A stretch of 64,000 nucleotides of DNA, taken from positions 1 through 64,000 of the IMG/VR virus record IMGVR_UViG_3300042904_000107; one strand, 5' to 3'. The translations under genes were made by a program, and so were the position numbers. The notes below the pieces were generated by a model. That model saw only the letters and a program-made list of their open reading frames with translations, was not told the origin of the DNA and made no database searches. Shown one piece after another: positions 53,845-61,766 of the stretch (its first letter is position 1; the number at the start of each line of letters is the position of its first letter). Source of the DNA: a virus.

Positions 53845-54384
53845 CTAATATGTAGGAAATTTTAATTGCTTGTCTTCGAAGAGAATTTCTTCTAGGATCT
53901 TTCTAGTATCTCTGAAGTTGGTAAACAAGATCGAATAGCCACCAGCTTCATTCCACTGAAGGCAATTCTGAGCATTATCATCAATGAGAATGTTACTTTG
54001 TCCATTGGTGACCGCCCAATGCTTCTTGTGCGACTTGCGCGTAACCACGGTAACTTCGTCTTTATCGATATAAAGATTCCGTTCACACCATTCGTACTTC
54101 TGTGGTAAACTCTCAACGACCTTGTCGCTCATCGCCGTGAGGACTTCCACCTTCTGACCCTTCATCATATGGTCATAGCGAAGATAGTTCCATAACCACT
54201 GACCATCCTGAAGCCAAGGTAACGTCGCATAGAACCTAGGCGTCCTTTTGGTCAAATCCATTTTCTGCTTTTGTGTGAGTTCCTTATACCCACCTTGGAA
54301 ATCCCAATGTTTTTTGGCTAGGCGATATACTTCACCTTCCCAGTCAACTAGGACACCATCCATATCAACGTAAATTATACTCAT
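53845..54384 (-). CDS. HAD-superfamily phosphatase
   Basis: 179 residues. Motif I is VDMDGVLVDW at the N-terminus; VEVLTAMS supplies motif II, KSHK a basic motif III and NILIDDNAQNCLQW motif IV. The pattern fits 5'-nucleotidase or polynucleotide phosphatase type enzymes. It lies in the biosynthetic block upstream of the methyltransferase. Substrate unknown. Confidence 0.8.
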   Translation of the reverse strand: MSIIYVDMDGVLVDWEGEVYRLAKKHWDFQGGYKELTQKQKMDLTKRTPRFYATLPWLQDGQWLWNYLRYDHMMKGQKVEVLTAMSDKVVESLPQKYEWCERNLYIDKDEVTVVTRKSHKKHWAVTNGQSNILIDDNAQNCLQWNEAGGYSILFTNFRDTRKILEEILFEDKQLKFPTY

Positions 54385-54393
54385 CCAGTGGGC

Positions 54394-54579
54394 TTAAGAG
54401 CCCACGTTCCAGAAAAGGAATTTCTTTTTGGGAGTTTCCGGCCGAATTAATCTAGGAAGCGTCAATGCATCTACTTCCCATCCTTCCCATTTGACAACGA
54501 CAAACGGAAGATCAATCGAAATAATTGATCCTCTTGCATAGTCTGTCATCACACGTTGGCCAATTTTAAGCTCCAACAT
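54394..54579 (-). CDS. KOW-like small protein with LFWNVG tail, 61 aa
   Basis: LELKIGQRVMTDYARGSIISIDLPFVVVKWEG is a small SH3/KOW-type barrel. The C-terminus PKKKFLFWNVGS nearly repeats the tail of the preceding enzyme (PKKKVLFWNVGA). Start codon lies inside the end of that enzyme's gene. The stop codon sits in a GTGGGCT/AGCCCAC hairpin. Confidence 0.65.
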   Translation of the reverse strand: MLELKIGQRVMTDYARGSIISIDLPFVVVKWEGWEVDALTLPRLIRPETPKKKFLFWNVGS

Positions 54580-55369
54580 TCCAAAATAGGACTTTCTTTT
54601 TGGGTTTTGCTCCGATTAGGACGTGTTCCCAGGCTTTTGCGTCGTAATTGGGAGACGAAGGGAAAGGCGGGCGCTTATCTTTCTTGCATTCTTCCGCAAA
54701 CTTCTGCGAATGGCGAATAATTGTGGCTCTACCTTGCTCTGCGGGTGAGAGAACGTGCCCTATACTTACAGCATAACACTTTGCGTCAGGAAAAGCAAGT
54801 TGCAAACCACGGTTAAGGACACCCGATCCCGCAACTGACCAAATTTCGTCAGGTTCGAAATCTAGAGTCCGCGCAACCTTTACAACAGATCCAATAACTG
54901 CCGGATCTCCGCTGAACTCCACGAGTCTTCTGTGTTGAGGGTCTTCGGCGACATATTTTCTGGCTCTTCCTTGCGTTACAGTCAACATTCCCATATTGAC
55001 TTCGTGTATGTCAACACCTAATTGTTTAGCCTTCTCAGAGCTAGGATGCAGTTCCTTACCCTTGGCAATGAAGACTGTGGCCTTCTTACCATACTTCTTA
55101 CAGACGGCACCAAGGCCTATCTGACCGTAGCCCCATCGAGAACCACCGCCATAAACCCACTCCTGTACGGGTTCTTTCTGCACCATGTAATCGTAGATGC
55201 GCTCTTTGGTTCCTCCAGTTAGGAGGTCATCGCGCACAACATAGATGCCTTCGTGCTTCTCCACAACAGGTGGTGGGTTTGGGTCGGTCCAGTCTTTTAC
55301 CTTACTCAGATACCACTCAGGAGATCCTGGCTCGCCTTCGTCTACTTCAAAGAAATCTTTCCAACTCAT
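54566..55369 (-). CDS. PLP-dependent fold-type II-like enzyme
   Basis: 267 residues. IYVVRDDLLTGGTKER would place the Schiff-base Lys in TGGTK. GSRWGYGQIGLGAVCKKYGKKATVFIAKG, VEFSGDPAV and SVAGSGVLNRGLQLAFPDA match the tryptophan-synthase-beta / ACC-deaminase superfamily. The C-terminal part AEQGRATIIRHSQKF is unusual for that family. The tail PKKKVLFWNVGA is shared with its neighbour. Substrate unknown; a role in making an amino-containing modification is conceivable. Confidence 0.6.
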   Translation of the reverse strand: MSWKDFFEVDEGEPGSPEWYLSKVKDWTDPNPPPVVEKHEGIYVVRDDLLTGGTKERIYDYMVQKEPVQEWVYGGGSRWGYGQIGLGAVCKKYGKKATVFIAKGKELHPSSEKAKQLGVDIHEVNMGMLTVTQGRARKYVAEDPQHRRLVEFSGDPAVIGSVVKVARTLDFEPDEIWSVAGSGVLNRGLQLAFPDAKCYAVSIGHVLSPAEQGRATIIRHSQKFAEECKKDKRPPFPSSPNYDAKAWEHVLIGAKPKKKVLFWNVGA

Positions 55370-55599
55370 CGGATATCCCTTACAATCTGAGCAATCGTTT
55401 CTTCAGGAGCTTCCAAATCACCTTCTTCTAGGAAGAAAGTGTAGAAGCGTCCTTCATGATTGATCTGGAGCGCTAATTGCTCAGACCATCCTTCATCGTC
55501 ACTACCATATCGGCAGAACGTAATCGCATGATGGCATTTGGGCGCTGGAGGCATTTCCTCTTCTAACCGCTTCAGGAAATTGAGGAGTTGTTCTCTCAT
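55366..55599 (-). CDS. Small hypothetical protein, 77 aa
   Basis: MREQLLNFLKRLEEEMPPAPKCHH..., a helix, a CxxH...C segment and an acidic beta-rich end (YTFFLEEGDLEAPEE). ATGA overlaps on both sides. Confidence 0.65.
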   Translation of the reverse strand: MREQLLNFLKRLEEEMPPAPKCHHAITFCRYGSDDEGWSEQLALQINHEGRFYTFFLEEGDLEAPEETIAQIVRDIR

Positions 55600-56072
55600 T
55601 TCATGAACCTCTCTACCGTGTCGGCACAATCATAGACGAAGATCGTCCCTGGGATTGTTCCGTTTGACCAAACAATCTTACCTGCATCCTGAAACCCAAC
55701 TGCTTTATGCCACTTGATGGACTGCTCGTTGCTGTCATGTACGCAACCGAACACGCGACCAGGTTTCACATATTCCTCAACAAACTGTCGGAAGAACAGG
55801 AACGGTCCAAGCGTATTCTTCTTATTGGTGCTTAGAATCTGGTGAATATTCCACTCACCGCGCGAGTACTGATACTCACCGACACGACCACCGCGCTTCA
55901 TCTGTTGAATTACCGCAATGGTATCGTTGCCCATGAATACTTGTCCCGCTTCGATACTGCGTACCAAGTAATCTTTACGGACATACAAGAACTTTCCTTC
56001 TTTCTTGTACAACTTAAAGCCGTCCTGAATCGCTTTCAGGTCGTCCTGCGTTGCTACGTGTAACTTAGACAA
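55596..56072 (-). CDS. GNAT-family acetyltransferase-like protein
   Basis: 158 residues. The C-terminal half FGCVHDSNEQSIKWHKAVGFQDAGKI is a typical GNAT motif B, and the fold order fits. The acetyl-CoA motif A (RxxGxG/A) is weak. In this block it could acylate a carrier-bound or nucleotide substrate. It overlaps the FkbH gene by 8 nt. Confidence 0.75.
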   Translation of the reverse strand: MSKLHVATQDDLKAIQDGFKLYKKEGKFLYVRKDYLVRSIEAGQVFMGNDTIAVIQQMKRGGRVGEYQYSRGEWNIHQILSTNKKNTLGPFLFFRQFVEEYVKPGRVFGCVHDSNEQSIKWHKAVGFQDAGKIVWSNGTIPGTIFVYDCADTVERFMK

Positions 56073-57087
56073 ATTTCACCTCGTGATATAGTTTAGGACA
56101 TAGCTTCTCAAATTCTACATCATCAAGGAAACTATCGGGCGTCAATCCTGTCAAGAACGTAACAAACGATCCGTTCTTTTCCGTTTTCTGGTAATTGAAA
56201 TGGAGTGTCCGTGTAAACTTGAAAAGTTCCTGTAAAATTGCGTATTCAACCCGGCGGCTAAAGGCTCTGCAACTCAAGCAGAAATGGTGCAAAGACATGT
56301 AGTTGTGGAGAGTGGTATTGAACATGTGTTCTCCAGTAATTACCGCAATGACACCCAAAGGACCGAAGCGATCCTCGTAACTAACCACATAACCAAAGTT
56401 ATGACCGATCGAAAGCAGATATTCCAGTCGGTTCTTCTCTGTAATCCATCCATTCAGATTGAACTGGTTGGTTTTCTTGATTAGTTCCACTGCTCTATCA
56501 ATGTTGTTTTCATTGATAGCTGAGAAGGTAAGCTTGGCATTCAAGCTCTGGTAGAATTCCTCAGGATCTTTTGTGCTCAACTCGGAATTGAACCGCACAT
56601 TCGAGCGAATGCTTTGCATCCGAAGCTTGTCTTCCTGGGTCGCTTCGCGCTTCGGGAAGAAATAGCGGACGGACTTCACAAAATTCGGGAAATCTTCCTC
56701 ATTTTTAGGGAATTTGAGAACTTTGATACCTGGATGCGAATCGAAGACTTCTGCCAATTCAAAATCGGAGTCATCGATAAACAGCACGTCATCCGCAGAA
56801 ATATTCCATGTTTTCAGAATGCGTGCCACAGATTCCGACTTTGGACCCCAATTTGCCTCGACTGGAAAGAAATGATCTAGTCCTATCTTAGGTTTTAGGA
56901 TTTCAAACGGAACCTTAACGTCTTCATTCTTACTGGCAATAGCAAGAAGAATTCCTTCAGTTTCCAATTTTAGTAGGAGTGTCTGATACTGTGCGTACAT
57001 TCCTTGAACTGTTAAGTCCTCTTCCTCGGATTCTAACCAGATTCCACCCCAAAGTGTTTTGTCTAAATCGGTAATAATACCTTTCAT
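56065..57087 (-). CDS. FkbH-like protein (HAD + acyltransferase domains)
   Basis: 340 residues. The HAD part starts ITDLDKTLWGG (Asp7, Asp9), with LAIASKNE and DVLFIDDSDFELAEV. The C-terminal part (about 190-340) has NLNGWITEKNR and FCLSCRAFSRRVEYAILQEL, typical of FkbH. FkbH enzymes transfer a glyceryl group from 1,3-bisphosphoglycerate to an acyl carrier protein. The next gene upstream encodes that carrier, overlapping by 4 nt. Confidence 0.88.
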   Translation of the reverse strand: MKGIITDLDKTLWGGIWLESEEEDLTVQGMYAQYQTLLLKLETEGILLAIASKNEDVKVPFEILKPKIGLDHFFPVEANWGPKSESVARILKTWNISADDVLFIDDSDFELAEVFDSHPGIKVLKFPKNEEDFPNFVKSVRYFFPKREATQEDKLRMQSIRSNVRFNSELSTKDPEEFYQSLNAKLTFSAINENNIDRAVELIKKTNQFNLNGWITEKNRLEYLLSIGHNFGYVVSYEDRFGPLGVIAVITGEHMFNTTLHNYMSLHHFCLSCRAFSRRVEYAILQELFKFTRTLHFNYQKTEKNGSFVTFLTGLTPDSFLDDVEFEKLCPKLYHEVKFV

Positions 57088-57317
57088 GCTGCCTCCACTG
57101 CTTCAAGGAAGGCATCGAAGGATGTTAGCTCGGCGATCTTCTCTAGATTGAGTACATTACCGAATTCATTCTCAATGGCTACTACCAATTCAACAACGCG
57201 CACAGAATCCCAGTCTCCAAGCGTGTCTTCACTCGCAGAAAGTACCGTTTTGTCTGTCAGATTGGGGAATACCTGTTTGAAGCAGGTAATAAGACGTGAT
57301 TTTGTCGATTTCTTCAT
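57084..57317 (-). CDS. Acyl carrier protein
   Basis: 77 residues with the four-helix ACP pattern and the phosphopantetheine site DWDSVRVVELVVAIENEFG (Ser38). It would be loaded by a host phosphopantetheinyl transferase, as none is seen here. Context with FkbH suggests a glyceryl or related C3 unit. First gene of the biosynthetic operon, downstream of a long inverted repeat. Confidence 0.9.
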   Translation of the reverse strand: MKKSTKSRLITCFKQVFPNLTDKTVLSASEDTLGDWDSVRVVELVVAIENEFGNVLNLEKIAELTSFDAFLEAVEAA

Positions 57318-57329
57318 ATTCCAAACATA

Positions 57330-57373
57330 TTCCCGCGCTTAAGTTATTATTTTAGCACAACTTAGCGCGGGAA
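57330..57373. promoter_or_regulatory. Long inverted repeat before the acyl-carrier-protein operon
   Basis: TTCCCGCGCTAAGTT and AACTTAAGCGCGGGAA form a 15-bp stem with one bulged A. The loop holds TGCTAAAAT, an extended -10 sequence, and a TTGACA lies at 57385-57380 (25 nt away, too far for a standard pair). Likely an operator, or a hairpin that ends the upstream transcript. Confidence 0.55.
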
Positions 57374-57391
57374 AGCAACTGTCAATACTAC

Positions 57392-57550
57392 TTAGGCCTC
57401 GTTATATTCCCAGGTTCCGTCGGCGCGAAGAGTCAAAAGACCATTGAAAAGTTCCAAGTCAAGCCGCAATTGTTCATCCGATTGGGTCAATCTGAAATCC
57501 CAACCCTCGGAGACCATAACATTCACAATATTATTAAGTTCTTCCGGCAT
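57392..57550 (-). CDS. Small hypothetical protein, 52 aa
   Basis: MPEELNNIVNVMVSEGWDFRLTQSDEQLRLDLELFNG... a helix followed by strands ending in WEYNEA. One base downstream of the Acb2-like gene, so co-transcribed with it. Confidence 0.65.
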   Translation of the reverse strand: MPEELNNIVNVMVSEGWDFRLTQSDEQLRLDLELFNGLLTLRADGTWEYNEA

Positions 57551-57551
57551 T

Positions 57552-57794
57552 TTAGAAAATTCCTCGTCCTTTCAACGCGATTGAAGCATTTGCAATGTGC
57601 AAAGCGCTCCGAACTCTAAGAATAGCCTCGTTCCTGTCAGCACTTGGTGGGCAGGTAACCAAAATTACTTGCGCGAAGTACTTGGCAGCTTCACGAAGCG
57701 ACTGGTAATTCGCAATTTCTTCAGGTGTTGGAGCATGGTATCTAAAAACATGATCTAGATCCATCTCTTGTTGTACGGTCAGGTCGTTAATCAT
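57552..57794 (-). CDS. Acb2/Tad1 hairpin-domain protein (anti-CBASS sponge)
   Basis: 80 residues. FRYHAPTPEEIANYQSLREAAKYFAQVIL and CPPSADRNEAILRVRSALHIANASIAL match the Acb2 pattern of a YHAP(P) turn, a long helix, CP..R and a helix ending NASIA. Acb2 forms hexamers that bind cyclic di- and trinucleotides and block CBASS. The ATG at 57794 overlaps the upstream stop. Confidence 0.85.
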   Translation of the reverse strand: MINDLTVQQEMDLDHVFRYHAPTPEEIANYQSLREAAKYFAQVILVTCPPSADRNEAILRVRSALHIANASIALKGRGIF

Positions 57795-58155
57795 AACTAA
57801 CGGATTCAATATCCTCTTCGGTGAATTTCTTTCGATCTCGGGTAAAATTTTGAAAAGTTTCTAAAAGGATCTTCTTACCGTCTTTTCTACGCAAATAAAA
57901 CGGTTGAAAATTCTCGGTAAATCCTCGCTCAACAAATCCTAAATCGGAAAGAGCGCATTTTGGATCAGTCTTTCGATATTCACTCAGTACTTGGTAAGCA
58001 GAATCCATTGCTCTCCAAACGGCTCGCAAATCATTGAGATCAATTTCAACAGTCCCGGATAATTTCCGAGTCTCTAACTTTGGCTCAACAAGTTTGGCAA
58101 CATACTCCAAACTTTCAATTGACTGAATTGTTCTATTCCACGTATATGGCATCAT
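57787..58155 (-). CDS. Hypothetical protein, 122 aa
   Basis: Mixed alpha/beta with VEIDLNDLRAVWRAMDSAYQVLSEY and FYLRRKDGKKILLETFQNF. No family recognised. Coupled to gp46 (4-nt overlap) and to the Acb2-like gene (8 nt). Confidence 0.7.
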   Translation of the reverse strand: MMPYTWNRTIQSIESLEYVAKLVEPKLETRKLSGTVEIDLNDLRAVWRAMDSAYQVLSEYRKTDPKCALSDLGFVERGFTENFQPFYLRRKDGKKILLETFQNFTRDRKKFTEEDIESVSYD

Positions 58156-59867
58156 TGCTCCATAATTGAGAAGCCGCGCTCCTCAACAAATTTGATCGTG
58201 TTTTGGAACTTGTCGGTGAATACATCACCCTTCGGTGAAATTACAAACATGTTCACGTCTTTGGCAAGCGCATTAATCAGCTTCAGGAAGTCATCGATAC
58301 CATTATCGTCAAGAGCCGACTCAAAGATTTCATCCATGAGTAGCAGATTGGTGTTGGCACTATTTCTCAACTTCGCAATTTCTCGCCATGTAAACATCAC
58401 CGCAAGGTCAATACGAAGCTTCTGTCCTTCTGAAAGTTGGTAGTAGATGCGCTCTTTGCTACCGCGAATGTGGATTGTCTCTTTGAAGTTCTCGTCCAAC
58501 GTGAAATTCGCAAAGAAGTCCATTGCGGCAAGGTACTTGTTGACGTACTTATTGATAATTGGAAGGTATTGCTTGATAATCTTCGTCTTAATGCCTGTGT
58601 CCTTCAGCATTACCGCGACAATATCCAAATAGTGTTTGCGGGACGTTAGATCGTCGCGCGTCTTAACCATCTCTCGGAGAGAATCTTCAAGTTTTACCAA
58701 CTTGCTTTCATGCTCCGCTGAGTCTCCACCGCTGTCTCGGAGATCATCAATCTCCCTTTGGACAGTCTTGATATACTTTTCAATTGCGTGGATTGAAGAC
58801 TTAATCTTGTGGATCTTCTGATTCCGTTCGTCTACAGCTTTAAGAACGGTATTAATCTCTTCAAGTCTCGATTCCGACGATTTTAGGTCTTCTTGAAGTT
58901 TACTGAGAGCAGTTTCGATCTCCACAACCAATTCCTGTTTGCGCGTAAGCATATCATTCTTAAAGTCTTCTGCAATGCTCTGCTTACACGTAGGACACTC
59001 GCTTGTCTCCTCAAAAAAGTGGAGTTCTTTGTTTGCCTTCGATTTGTTACTCTCTAGCTTATCAGATGCTTGTTCCAGACCTTTTATGCGCTTTTTCACC
59101 TTGGCCAGGTCTTTAATGCGATCCTCTAGATCTTGAATTTCATTTTGGAGATCTAGAATCTCAGCGTCGTATGTGGATCTCTGACCTTCATTGTCTGCGA
59201 TTGTATCCTTCTTCAACTTGATTGCTGCCGCATTATCCGCTTTCAGCTTTTTCAGGTAAGCGGTGACAAGCGCAACCTTCTCTTGTTGGAGTTCGATTTG
59301 ATTCGAAAGTTGGAGATACTCTTCTTTCATCTCCTGAACGCGAGTCTTGAGAACTTGGTTCATCGAAGAGAAGATTTGGATATCGAGTAAATCCTCAATA
59401 ATGGTCCGTCGGTCGGCCGGTGGTAGTTGCATGAAGGGCACGAACGATGCACTGCCAAGTACAACAATCTGGACAATCGTCTTCTTATTACACTTGAGGA
59501 TATTTTGTTCCAGATACTTTTGGTAATCGCGGGCGTTCGCATCCTGGTTGATGATGGAATTATTCTTGAAGATCTCGAAAGTACGCGGGCGCATACCACG
59601 GCGAATTTTGTAATTTGTGCGCCCGATTTGAAATTCCACTTCGACCATCATCCCTTTATCGTTCGTATCATTAATTAACTGAGGAACAGTTATATTACGG
59701 AATGGTTCACCAAAAAGAACATATACCAGCGCATCAAGTAGTGTTGATTTGCCGGAACCATTTTTCCCCATTATCAAAGTTGTTGGGGATTGATCTAGTT
59801 GAATTTCTGTCCACATATCACCGGTCATTAAAAAATTCTGCCAGCGTATGCGTTTAAAAACAATCAT
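58152..59867 (-). CDS. 46: Recombination ATPase gp46 (Rad50/SbcC-like)
   Basis: 571 residues. Walker A MGKNGSGKST at the N-terminus; long coiled coils on either side of a zinc hook CPTCKQ near residue 293; signature LSEGQKLRIDLAV and Walker B LLLMDEIFESALD at the C-terminus. With gp47 it resects DNA ends for recombination-dependent replication. The gp47 gene is separated from it by an HNH gene and four others. Confidence 0.95.
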   Translation of the reverse strand: MIVFKRIRWQNFLMTGDMWTEIQLDQSPTTLIMGKNGSGKSTLLDALVYVLFGEPFRNITVPQLINDTNDKGMMVEVEFQIGRTNYKIRRGMRPRTFEIFKNNSIINQDANARDYQKYLEQNILKCNKKTIVQIVVLGSASFVPFMQLPPADRRTIIEDLLDIQIFSSMNQVLKTRVQEMKEEYLQLSNQIELQQEKVALVTAYLKKLKADNAAAIKLKKDTIADNEGQRSTYDAEILDLQNEIQDLEDRIKDLAKVKKRIKGLEQASDKLESNKSKANKELHFFEETSECPTCKQSIAEDFKNDMLTRKQELVVEIETALSKLQEDLKSSESRLEEINTVLKAVDERNQKIHKIKSSIHAIEKYIKTVQREIDDLRDSGGDSAEHESKLVKLEDSLREMVKTRDDLTSRKHYLDIVAVMLKDTGIKTKIIKQYLPIINKYVNKYLAAMDFFANFTLDENFKETIHIRGSKERIYYQLSEGQKLRIDLAVMFTWREIAKLRNSANTNLLLMDEIFESALDDNGIDDFLKLINALAKDVNMFVISPKGDVFTDKFQNTIKFVEERGFSIMEQ

Positions 59868-59874
59868 TTTTACC

Positions 59875-60333
59875 TCAATCCACCCACGTTCGATTATGAA
59901 CTATAGACCAGATAGTATGTTGCGAAACTTTGTATATTCTAGATAATCCTCGTTGCGTGTTTCCCTTAGCGTACATATTTCGAATATCCATAATATCTCG
60001 CTCCGTTAATTTCGAATTACCTGCTCGCTCCCGCCGCAAGTGGGCTTGTCTTCCTTTACTATTTCGGTCAGCAATGTTATCAGCATCCGAACCTAAAAAG
60101 AAATGAAAAGGATTAACACAGGAAGGAGTATCACATTTATGGCACACCCTTAAATTATTTGGAATTTTACCAAAATGGATTTCCCAAGAAACTCTATGAG
60201 CCCGCTGAGATCTTCCTTCAAACCAGAACATCCCGTAACCTTCTTTACTATCTTTAGCACCGGTCCAAATCCAACATGAATCTGTCTTATCTACTTTGGA
60301 AAAGAACCGTTCGAGTAACGGTTCTTTTTTCAT
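59875..60333 (-). CDS. HNH homing endonuclease, HNH_3 type
   Basis: 152 residues. CWIWTGAKDSKEGYGMFWFEG, RAHRVSWEIHFGKIP, LRVCHKCDTPSCVNPFHFFLG is the HNH_3 signature. The C-terminal LTERDIMDIRNMYAKGNTQRGLSRIYKVSQHTIWSIV is a helix-turn-helix of NUMOD type. It sits between gp46 and gp47 genes, coupled by a 4-nt overlap with the upstream gene. AT-rich relative to neighbours. Confidence 0.9.
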   Translation of the reverse strand: MKKEPLLERFFSKVDKTDSCWIWTGAKDSKEGYGMFWFEGRSQRAHRVSWEIHFGKIPNNLRVCHKCDTPSCVNPFHFFLGSDADNIADRNSKGRQAHLRRERAGNSKLTERDIMDIRNMYAKGNTQRGLSRIYKVSQHTIWSIVHNRTWVD

Positions 60334-60701
60334 TGGCTCTTTTTCGCGGTGTATCTTTCGATTTCTTCGTTGTTGGAAAGCATAATGGTTTCATCAGGAA
60401 ACACAATGCTTAGGCGCATCTGCTTACACTTCTTCAATAGCTCCGATGCTAATTCCAATGCTCCCATTTCAATGTTAACAGGATGCGACGGGAATCTAGG
60501 ATAATTGATAAACCCGACTATAATTCCAGGTTCTCTACCGCCTCGATAGATGTACTCTGTCCTTGTGACAGATACACACTGGCTAACTCTATCGACCCAG
60601 TCTTGGATAAACGATTCAACTTCCTCAAAAGGCATTACCTCGTCAGTATAGCCCCGTTTCAATCCGCAGTAGATTGTGGCAGTATAAGTTTCTGCTTTCA
60701 T
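60330..60701 (-). CDS. Hypothetical protein, 123 aa
   Basis: YTATIYCGLKRGYTDEVMPFEEVESFIQDWVDRVSQCVSVTRTEYIYRGG... ferredoxin-like alternation of strands and helices. I recall similar small proteins in phages, with no function. Overlaps both neighbours by 4 nt. Confidence 0.7.
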   Translation of the reverse strand: MKAETYTATIYCGLKRGYTDEVMPFEEVESFIQDWVDRVSQCVSVTRTEYIYRGGREPGIIVGFINYPRFPSHPVNIEMGALELASELLKKCKQMRLSIVFPDETIMLSNNEEIERYTAKKSQ

Positions 60702-61300
60702 TTGCCGTTACCAAATTGCATCGACAGCATATCCGCCATATGTAGGATATTTGCTTCAACTGTTTGTGGTTCTACAGGACTACCCCACTCTAAACGTCCG
60801 TGGTGAGAAAGTAGGCAGTGTTCAATGTTTAGTACTTTGTTTTCAAATTCACCGTTATCTACAGGAAGAGTTTCGGTGAATTTAGCTAGGTTCTTGATGA
60901 ATTCTGCATGGCTACCAGCAACGTGCCGCACTAAATTGCGATAAGGTGTTTTACCAAACTTTACAGGGACACCGTTACTATAAACACCAATTCCCTGAAC
61001 CTCAGGAAGATACTCCTTGATCTTCATGTAATCGTGGTAGATTGCGGCAACTGTCAAGACTTCTCGATCGGCTGCCCTATAGATGTTAGACAGATGAAAC
61101 GATGTTTCCAACACTTCTGCTGTGTGGACTATCAGTCCACCTTCATAAGCATGGTGCTGCCCCGCAGATCCGTAGGTGGTCAAAAATCGCGGATCGTCAA
61201 GCACTTTCAGACATAATTGGTAAAACGGTGAACTAAGTTCTTTTGCCGTTTCTCTCATCCAAGTTAGATGAGCCTTGATTGTAAATGGTGGTAGGATCAT
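60698..61300 (-). CDS. HD-domain protein, YhaM-like exonuclease
   Basis: 200 residues. GQHHAYEGGLIVHTAEVLE (His pair), AAIYHDYMKI (HD motif) and CLLSHHGRLEWGSPVEPQTVEA (later His pair) follow the YhaM 3'-5' exoribonuclease pattern, including the EPxTxEA ending. YhaM usually has an N-terminal OB domain, which is absent here. RNA or nucleotide hydrolysis is inferred. Confidence 0.78.
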   Translation of the reverse strand: MILPPFTIKAHLTWMRETAKELSSPFYQLCLKVLDDPRFLTTYGSAGQHHAYEGGLIVHTAEVLETSFHLSNIYRAADREVLTVAAIYHDYMKIKEYLPEVQGIGVYSNGVPVKFGKTPYRNLVRHVAGSHAEFIKNLAKFTETLPVDNGEFENKVLNIEHCLLSHHGRLEWGSPVEPQTVEANILHMADMLSMQFGNGK

Positions 61301-61551
61301 TCTTCACAAATATCATGGATGAATCTAAGAGCCATAGCAGCAATCTGGACGCACTCCTCGCGCATCTCCGCTTTATTACGCTTGGAACTCTTGAGTCTCA
61401 CATGCTCCCACAGTTCGTCTACTTCCTCGTAAAGTACTGCCCAACCCTCGTGTGCCGAGTTGAATTTACCGTGCTTCTTTGTGGCGCTTATAAATTCATG
61501 CTCCACATCGGTGAACGCGGTTTCCATCACTTCTTTGTTGATATCTGCCAT
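61297..61551 (-). CDS. MazG-like pyrophosphohydrolase
   Basis: 84 residues. HEGWAVLYEEVDELWEHV supplies the EExxE motif and MREECVQIAAMALRFIHDI the second helix (ExxD-like). The short all-alpha layout fits MazG-type NTP pyrophosphatases, possibly acting on alarmone or non-canonical dNTPs. Confidence 0.7.
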   Translation of the reverse strand: MADINKEVMETAFTDVEHEFISATKKHGKFNSAHEGWAVLYEEVDELWEHVRLKSSKRNKAEMREECVQIAAMALRFIHDICEE

Positions 61552-61766
61552 TATTTTTCTTTTTCCCAAGACTTTAAGCCATCTTCGAAAGTTTTAAATG
61601 GACCTAACTTCTTGAAGCCTTCAGTTCCTTTAGTCGTACCGTACTCTGAACCCAACACAGCCATTCGAACAAAATACCAACCGGTACTATACGCAGATGC
61701 ATACCAGCTACCATTTCTACGAACACCCGTTTTCAACATTTCCCATGTTGCTTTCTTCTTTGGCAT
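61551..61766 (-). CDS. Small hypothetical protein, 71 aa
   Basis: Basic and Gly/Tyr-rich (RRNGSWYASAYSTGWYFVRMAVLGSEYG), ending in an acidic helix. It sits between gp47 and the MazG-like gene, sharing single bases with both. Function unknown. Confidence 0.65.
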   Translation of the reverse strand: MPKKKATWEMLKTGVRRNGSWYASAYSTGWYFVRMAVLGSEYGTTKGTEGFKKLGPFKTFEDGLKSWEKEK

